From: Heterohyrax brucei
Taxonomy: Eukaryota; Chordata; Mammalia; Hyracoidea; Procaviidae
DNA length: 64,000 bases
NCBI GenBank assembly: GCA_028571685.1
Contig: CM053154.1
Location: 12,556,001-12,620,000 of the forward strand
Reading direction: 5' to 3'
Part shown: positions 57,263-64,000 of the stretch, piece by piece
Layout: every line of letters starts with the position of its first letter
Position numbering within the stretch: the stretch's first letter is position 1
Notes under the pieces: model-generated
Seen by the model: only the letters and a program-made list of their open reading frames with translations
Databases searched by the model: none
Told to the model about the DNA's origin: nothing
Translations under genes and position numbers: made by a program

Positions 57263-58146
57263 TGTACCACCCAGAGACTCCTTCCATCAAGAACAACTAT
57301 GTAACTGAACTGCTTCAAGGAACATTGCTTTCTAATCCTTCATACAATTTCAAAAACAAACATTTTAAATTCTCGAATAAGTTGAAAGTTTGAGATCAAA
57401 GTTATCTTAATAGTAGAGTTGCTTACAAATTACAAGTACAGCATTTTAGTAACAGTGCCAAATTTCAATTAACGAAATAATTACAGTAAAACATCCCCAA
57501 AGACATAGTTTTTTTTTAAAATCATAAACTCAGTTGTTCAACCCTTGAGGCCAACATTTCCACTCTTATCTCAGACCCATTTGGTAAGGCGAGGCTTCTA
57601 CTTTCACATGCCTGCCTCTTCCTGGTACATGGGAAACAAGTGATCACTACTGCAGCCTGCACAAAGCGTGAGTCACTCATTCCAGCTGCCCAGGATGAAG
57701 GCGCTCCCTCGGCCCCACAGCAAGCCTGCGGTTGGCACAGCAGCTGAAGTTCACAGGCAGTTTCACTTGTAGCTTAAGAAAAAAGGGTGCCAAAGTATGT
57801 ATAAGTAATCAGACCCAGTTTCATTTCCTGCTGAAGACAAAGGACATTACTGCTCTGGAAAGATAATCACCAATACCAATGTCAAATAGATAAAGAAAAG
57901 GGTTCTAAAATGAGGAACTGCAAGTTCCAATTGTTAGCTTATCCACACTTTAGTTCTCAGAATTTAATTAGGCCAGAAAAGCATGTTAAGGGATGATTTG
58001 ATTCAGGTGCCATCTCTTAAATGCCAAGTTTGAAATGTTTCTTTGAACTCTCTAGTGGTAGTCATTCTCCAGCACTGAGCAAGCTAAAAAGCAAATCCAA
58101 TTTTAGAGGGCCTAGCAGCTGGGTCATTTCCCAGAGCAAAATCTAA
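57263..58146. other. Intron 1 stretch without recognised features
   Basis: Includes a somewhat GC-richer patch (57600-57760) without exon or repeat identity. Confidence 0.4.
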
Positions 58147-58475
58147 CTCAGTGGTTTCCAGTCCTAGCTATTCAGGGTCATCACCTGGGAGCTTTACACA
58201 CTCCTGACATCTGGGCCGCTCCCTGCAGAGATTCATACTCAACTGGCAGATCCCTGGTGGTGCACTGGTTAAGTGCTATGGCTGTTAACCATAACGTTGG
58301 CAGTTTGAATCCACTAGCCTCTCCTGGGAAACCCTGTGGGGCAGTTCTACTCTGTCCTACAGGGTCACTGTAAGTTGGAACTGACTCGACAACAATGGGT
58401 CTGTTGGGAGAGGGTTTTAAATCTCTCCCAGGTGACTCTAATGTGTAGCCAGGTTGACAATTACTTCTGTAAATA
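58147..58475 (+). mobile_element. MER5-like hAT DNA transposon, split by an AfroSINE
   Basis: Ends resemble MER5A: 'cagtggtttccagtcctagct ... tcatcacctgggagctttacac' on the left and 'cccaggtgactctaatgtgtagccagg' on the right, which are inverted relative to each other as expected for the element. The SINE occupies 58249-58405. Confidence 0.75.
58249..58405 (+). repeat. AfroSINE within the MER5-like element
   Basis: Forward copy, well kept: ccctggtggtgcactggtta head, gggcagttctactctgtcct body, gtaagttggaactgactcga tail. Confidence 0.92.
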
Positions 58476-58604
58476 ATTATAGGTCATGGGGTAGAACCTG
58501 AATTAGTAATTTATTTTTATCTTATCAACCTGACTCAAGGATGGTTCATGCTAATATGACTATTTCATGTAGTAAACATCATTATCTGCAAAAAAAGGAA
58601 AAAA

Positions 58605-58773
58605 ACAAGAAAACCAAACCTACTGCCATCAAGTCAATTCTGACTCATAGTAATACTACAGGACAGAGTAGAACCGCCCCACAGGGTAGTTTCCAAGGAG
58701 TGGCTGATGCACACAAACTGTCATCTTTGGGACTGCAGTTAAGCTCTTAACCACTTTGCTAACCAGGGCTCCC
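58605..58773 (-). repeat. AfroSINE
   Basis: Reversed copy from aaaaccaaacctactgccat to head ccactttgctaaccagggct, about 200 bp from the preceding forward copy. Confidence 0.88.
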
Positions 58774-58989
58774 AAACTGCATCAAGACCTCATAATATGG
58801 GGAGATAGCATGTGAGGAGACTTCATGGTTTAAGCTAGCAGAATGAAAGACATTTCAAAATATAATATCAAGAAAATTTAAAAGATGAAAAATATTGTAT
58901 ATCTAGCTCCTAATAAGGAGATCTAACAATTTCTAAAGACTTCTCTATTAAGGATCTAATTACTCTGAAGCAAGATGGTCACAAGGATT

Positions 58990-59085
58990 GAGTGTACATG
59001 TGTGCGCACCTGTGTTTAGGTGAAAGTTTACAGCACAAGTGAGGTTCTCATTGGGGCAAAAGGTTTTGACCATCATCATGAAGGA
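58990..59085 (-). repeat. Short LINE 3' end fragment
   Basis: 'gtttaggtgaaagtttacagcacaagtgaggttctcattgg' is the reverse complement of the 'tgtaaactttcacctaa' end shared by the fragments at 45-52 kb. Confidence 0.55.
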
Positions 59086-61198
59086 TATAATTAAAACTTT
59101 TTTTTTAACTCTAAAATATCCAAAAGCAAAACACTGTAATTCTCTACCTGGAACATGAAATCCTAATTGTCACAACTCAAGAAAGATCCAGTGCAGAAGA
59201 CCGCTACAAGGGCTTTTAGGAAAGTTCAGATGACATCAGTACCTTTTGCCTGGGAGGACCTGATGGAGAATTAGCAAATCATGAAAGGTGCAGACATCAC
59301 AGCACATCTGGAATAGCAACACGGGAGACACACAAATGTTGGGAAACAGTGAAAGGTAATACACCAATCCGTTACCTTGACAAGATGCAAATATAACCAG
59401 TTCCAACAAGGATTAGCTCAATCTTTGCATAATTCACAACACATCACCCAGGAAATCATCCTGTAATAAATCCCTCATCTTCCGTAATTTCCCAAAGTGT
59501 CCTTTGATATTGCTTTCACAAACAGGATTCTGAGTGCTGCATCAAAGCATAGATGAATTAGCAATTATTATTTTTCTTTCCTCAAGCTACAACTCTTAAC
59601 AGAGATGCATGAAATTAGCACTTCAGTCATTAAATAGACATAATTTTCTCCCATCTGGTATTGACATACTTTCCTGAAAACTTTGCTTACAGTTAACTTA
59701 CTCTCTCCATTCTCAGACTGTACAATCATTCTGACACCATAAACCCTCACCAACAGAAGCTTTGCATACAAATGCACCATCAAATTTATGATTTGCTATT
59801 TCCCTTGGCCTCAAATGAAGAACTGCTTTGGGATTCAACAAAGGTCACAGCACAGTCTTGGGAGGGTGGAGGGTGAGGATCTGGCTTCTTTTTCAGTTTG
59901 GTCAGGTAGGCAGTGCTCACTTTCTCAAACCTTTTTTAGCACTCAGAATGAAGACTTTGTACGCATACAGCTATTTCTCATAAGACAAAAAGAAAGTCCA
60001 TGAAAGTTCAATGGCGCATTCCGTCAGTTATCTTCCTGGGCTTTCTGCTCTTACAATTTCAAGACTACTTACAGCTCAAAAGAACTTCAAATAATCAAAT
60101 TAAAGAGCACTTGTCTTCTATTTTCCTCATATCAGGAAAGAAGAAGGATTTTTACCATCTTGGAAGAGACCCAGGCCTTGAACCAGCGCAATTATCCTGC
60201 AGAATTCTGTTTACAATGTGATTACAGTCTGTCATGGCAGACTGATGTGTACACACCTCCCTGGTTGAGCGGCACTCCCACCCCGCAAGTATGCACAGTG
60301 TCTTACCCATCTTGTGACTTTGTCATGATGGTAGCAGACAGGTCTCCAATGAGTGCTCACTGAATGAACAATGAAGGAGTTCACATCTAATGTCATATGG
60401 ATAATAAACAAGTATAATACAAAACCAGTCAGATTTGAAAAAAGGGAACATTTGAAAGGTGCAAAGGAGAATAAATGGAAGTTACTAGAGATGAATCCTG
60501 GAAATCAAGAAACAGTTACCCCCAGGAAGGGATGGGGGAAATGTTTTAGGCTGGAAAAAGGAAAAAGAATGTTTATATCTGACATAAAAGTAATGTATAC
60601 ACAGTAAAACATCAGCAATGTTATGTATTTATGCAAATTACTTAAAATACAAGCATATGGCATGATTAAAGTTCTCATATTTCGGTTATAAATTGTGCCT
60701 ATCTCAAACTGCATGTACTGACCACTGCAGAAATTACGAAATTTTGAGTTCAGTGCAACTTAAATGAAAGTTAAACCTGAAAAAACCTGGAATTAAAATG
60801 AAGTAACTTAAAAAGAAGATTAAGGAACAGTGACCTAAAACTGACCTGTGATTCACTCAACCAGCCTTACCAAAGAAGGCAAACAGGAGTGGATCCGTCT
60901 TTATGAATTGAAGCAGTTCTCTTAAGGGTCTCACAGCAACCACAAATGAATCATCCTAACAGAGCAGGCATCTAATTAAGATACTACCAGTACAGGCTGG
61001 GATACTATTATTGTAAGTCTATATGTTCAATGTTTATCCTAATTTTAAAAATACTATTTATACACCAGTACTTAATGAATAATCAAGTTACTAATAACTA
61101 AAAAATGTATTATTTCCCTGGTTTGTTACGTATACTGATTCAAATGTTAAGTCTCAGCTTAAGCAGACAGCTGACACATACCTATCATGACTTAGAAT
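59086..61198. other. Intron 1 stretch without recognised features
   Basis: No exon, RNA gene or assignable repeat. Several open frames of 65-80 codons occur on both strands without motifs. Confidence 0.4.
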
Positions 61199-61245
61199 GT
61201 TGCTGTTGTTGTTAGGTGCCACTGAGTCCGTCATGACTTAGTATG
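61199..61245 (-). repeat. RTE 3' terminus, very short
   Basis: ttgctgttgttgttaggtgc followed by cactgagtccgtcatgactt is the reversed RTE tail only. Confidence 0.65.
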
Positions 61246-61441
61246 GCTAGCCAGTAATGGCTAACCAGTATTTGTTAGTGGCTCTGTGACATTTCTGTTA
61301 CTTCTTAGACTTGCATTTGTTTGCAAGGTTGGACTTAAAAAATGTTATATTTTAAAACATAACTGAATAGGAACAGGACAGTTTACAAAAGATCACAGAG
61401 ATGCAGAAAACATCTTGTAAACCCTTACCAGACACTGCTGA

Positions 61442-61624
61442 TAAGTCGCTTTGGACTAACAGAGACCCGGTGGGACTCAGCACAACTGCCCCACGGGGTT
61501 TCCAAAGCTGTACTCTTTATGAGAGCGGACCGCCACATCATTTTCCCAAGGAGCTGCTGGGGGGTTCAAACCACTAGCCTGTCCACTAACAGCCTAGGAC
61601 TTAACCCCTGTACCACGAAGGCTC
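61442..61624 (-). repeat. AfroSINE, long variant
   Basis: Reversed copy with the extra block gcggaccgccacatcatttt and a head ending gtaccacgaaggctcct. Confidence 0.82.
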
Positions 61625-62074
61625 CTAAACTTCTAAATATCTGACATATTTAAATCCCCATAAAACCATGCCAAAACAAGATTCTCAGACTGAGATGAAT
61701 CAACATCATAGCCAAACAAGTTTGATTTTCCAGTAGTCCACTGTCTATCCACAAATATACCAGCCAATTCCAGCATAAATCACAGGGTCAAATCAGCAAC
61801 CAGCAAACTTTTCTGCATTATAGGCCAGTTCAGGAAAAACACAAATGTCTATGGGTCCCATTGATTTTCACTCAAAAAGAGAACAGATTTATTGAATCCA
61901 CAGGCTTCAACATTAGATTACCCTTGTACTGAATAAAATGACCATAAGAAATCATCAAAGCTTTTTCAGGTGGGAAGAGTTGTGTTTTGGTCATTTGTTC
62001 TTATAGTCCCTACTTACCATCCCAACTACTCCTCTGAGGTAGGAACTAACAGGACCCTTGCCATATAAATGGTA

Positions 62075-62162
62075 CTCTGAGTTGCCACAGAATTGACCCG
62101 ACTCCTGGCAACCTCAAGTACCAGAGAACACAATGCTACCCAGTGCTGTGCCATCCTCGTGA
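62075..62162 (-). repeat. RTE 3' end fragment
   Basis: 'gttgccacagaattgacccgactcctgg' then 'cccagtgctgtgccatcctcgtgatcac' follows the RTE 3' order seen at 13.1 kb. Confidence 0.65.
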
Positions 62163-62240
62163 TCACTGCCTGTCTGCATCTACTGTTAGGAGGTGTAAGC
62201 CATCAGACAACACTGTGTAAGCCTCTGAGTTTTTACCAGC

Positions 62241-62687
62241 TGTCTTAGTCATTTGGTACTGCTCTAACAGAAACACGCACTCTCTCTCTGTTGGCTCTGG
62301 AGGAAGGTCCTTGTGTTGTGTCAGTCTTTGGTCTGAAAGAATCACAGCCCATGAATCTCAGGTCCAAAGGACACGCTCTGCTCTTGATGCTGCTTTCTTG
62401 ATAGTATGGGGGCTCCAACTCTCCACTTGGTTCCATTTCCTTTAATCTCTTATAGGATAAAGGGATAAAAGGTGGTGCAAGCCACACTCCAGGGAAACTC
62501 CAGAGCAGGTAGGTGACCTTAGGAAAGGTGTACTCCCTTTAACATAATCCAGTCTATTAACCACAAGCAGAGATTAGGATTTATAGTATAGGAAAATCAT
62601 AAAATGAAGGGCAATCACATAATACCGGGAATCATGGCCCAGCCAAACTGCTATACACATTTTAGTGGGCCAATTCAATCTATGACA
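62241..62687 (-). repeat. MaLR 3' LTR
   Basis: 447 bp, on the minus strand from tgtcatagattgaattggcc to an end in gactaagaca. Confidence 0.8.
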
Positions 62688-63649
62688 TTCCACCCTTTGG
62701 CCACCCCAAAATCACATCCTTGCCACAAGCAAAACATATTCATCCCATCAAAGTGAAAGTCATAACAAAAATGTATTTATCACATATGATAGCAAAAGCC
62801 TTAAGTCCAAAATTCAAAAATTCTACATCTGTGAAATCAAGAACACAAGTTATCTGCCTCCACATTTCCATTACAAACAGGAAAACCTGCAGGAAAAGAA
62901 AGCATTTACAGCAACAAGTTAAGTCACCAGAACACATGACATTAGCCCTCAAACCTTTGAAAACAATCTTCCATTTTCTAAGACATTTTACACAATGGTC
63001 CTGCCTCCAGACTCTAGGTATAGGTCACACTCTCCAGATTCTAAGTAGAGGCCCCTTGACCCTGTGCTACAGTTCTGCCTTCCATGCCCACTGGGACAGT
63101 AACTCTGCTCCCCTCAGCTTCAAGTGCCACCATTTTCCAAGTTGCTTTGAGTGGCCACTCCATGCTTCAAAACACCAGGGCCATGGCTCCAAACTTAAAA
63201 ACCCCTGAGGTCATGGCCATGTCTTTGAGACTGAGGCAGCTCAGCCTCTCATGCTCTTTGTCTCTTCAGCTTCTGCTTCCCATGGCATCATGGTCTGGAC
63301 GTCAGGCCCACATCTGCCCTGCTTGAGTAAGTGCTCCAAAGCTCATAGCCCTGCAGATTCAAGTGCCTGGAGGCATCCCACTCCACCAGGAAGTCTCCTG
63401 CACACAGGCACTTAGCTTTCTCACTCTGTGGGTCAGGAACAGCACCATCTTGTGCTGGTCTGGTTCTACTGCTGCTTGTCTGTTGCTGCTTCTGGACCTC
63501 TGCTGTATATTTCTCACAGTCTGCACCTTCTTCAGTGTTAATAACAGTTCTCAGTTCTTTCTGAGTCTTCCATCCATTCACAGCTTCAAAACCACTTCCA
63601 CATTTTAGGTATCTCTTAAAACAGCACTCCACTCTCTTGGTGCCAGGTT

Positions 63650-64000
63650 CTTAGTCATCTGCTACTGCTCTAACAGAAATACAAGTGGATGGCTTTAACA
63701 AAGAAAAGTTTATTCTTACATAGTGTAGCAGGCTACAAGTTCAAATTCAGAGTGTCAGCACTGAGGAAGGCTTTCTCTCTTCATCAGCTCTGGAGGAGGG
63801 TCCTTGTGTTACATCAGTCTTCTTTGGTCTGAGAGCACCTTGGTGCAGGAATCTCAGGTCCAAAGGATGCACTCTGCTCTTGGTGCTTCTTTCTTGATGG
63901 TGTAAGGTTCTCCAACTCTCTGCTTCCTTCCCTTTCATCTCTTATAGGATAAAAGATGGTGCAAGCCACACTCCAGGGCAATTCCCTTAACACTGGAGCA
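63650..64000 (-). repeat. MaLR 5' LTR, partial
   Basis: Matches the 3' LTR over cttagtcat...ctgctctaacagaaa, the 'ctctggaggagggtccttgtgtt' block and 'caagccacactccaggg'; the window ends inside it. Confidence 0.8.

Larger units (their letters stand above)
62241..64000 (-). mobile_element. Second MaLR, running off the right end
   Basis: On the minus strand the order is 5' LTR (64000 and beyond to 63650), a short internal region (63649-62688) and 3' LTR (62687-62241). The internal start (minus strand) is cctggcaccaagagagtgga, MaLR-like. No coding capacity survives. The LTR family is the same as at 22.2-23.3 kb. Confidence 0.8.

Noticed and set aside
58249-58330. tRNA gene
   Set aside because: The A- and B-box-like sequences here and in the other AfroSINEs belong to the tRNA-derived SINE head; no cloverleaf with intact acceptor stem is formed.
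62720-63632. Frames of 162 (plus) and 114 (minus) codons
   Set aside because: They lie in the MaLR internal region and lack any retroviral or cellular domain.
41045-64000. INPP5F exon 1 or a CpG-island promoter
   Set aside because: No GC-rich stretch and no sequence encoding the expected N terminus was found; it probably lies to the right of the window.
1-64000. CRISPR arrays, operons, phage or plasmid features
   Set aside because: Interspersed repeats, spliceosomal introns and retroposons show mammalian DNA; no regularly spaced direct repeats were seen.

Overview
This window looks like vertebrate, specifically afrotherian mammal, nuclear DNA, most likely from a paenungulate (elephant, manatee or hyrax group). 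The evidence is many tRNA-derived SINEs of the AfroSINE type, an RTE-clade LINE whose 3' tail resembles the SINE tail, young and old LINE-1 copies, ancient L1M/L2/MIR copies and MaLR-type LTR elements. The base composition is AT-rich, no CpG island is visible, and long open frames occur only inside transposons. The exact species cannot be fixed from the sequence alone.

Only one cellular gene can be supported: the 5' half-middle of INPP5F (SAC2, an inositol-polyphosphate / PI4P phosphatase of the SAC family), on the minus strand. Five coding exons are present, taken as exons 2 to 6: 41044-40964, 12916-12780, 5654-5526, 5306-5139 and 5020-4966. All five have canonical AG/GT boundaries, their phases join without a break, and together they give 190 codons. 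Exon 1 should lie beyond the right end and the remaining SAC-domain exons beyond the left end. The whole window is therefore probably inside the INPP5F transcription unit: intron 6 (1-4965), introns 5 and 4 (118 and 219 bp), intron 3 (about 7.1 kb), intron 2 (about 28 kb) and intron 1 (at least 22.9 kb).

Layout. 1-5 kb: a 5'-truncated L1 with a clear target-site duplication, an AfroSINE next to it, an inverted pair of mariner fragments, then exons 6-4. 6-12 kb: intron 3 with AfroSINEs and old L1 ends. 13-18.5 kb: two RTE LINE copies and a near-perfect 182/204-bp inverted repeat. 20-28 kb: scattered SINEs and an LTR interrupted by an L1 3' end. 28.6-38.7 kb: a 7.1-kb full-length but mutated L1 (both ORFs, 5' UTR, 3' UTR) nested inside an older rearranged L1, in the sense orientation of the gene. 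41 kb: exon 2. 43-53 kb: intron 1 with a run of LINE 3'-end fragments all on the plus strand, including one that splits an AfroSINE. 52.8-55.4 kb: a MaLR with both LTRs. 55.7-56.6 kb: an RTE 3' end. 58 kb: a MER5-like element split by an AfroSINE. 62.2-64 kb: a second MaLR that runs off the right edge.

No bacterial, phage, CRISPR or operon-like system is present. The items most worth a second look are the inverted repeat, the nested L1s, the deletion-bearing L1 at the left end, the mariner pair and the one-way cluster of LINE 3' ends.
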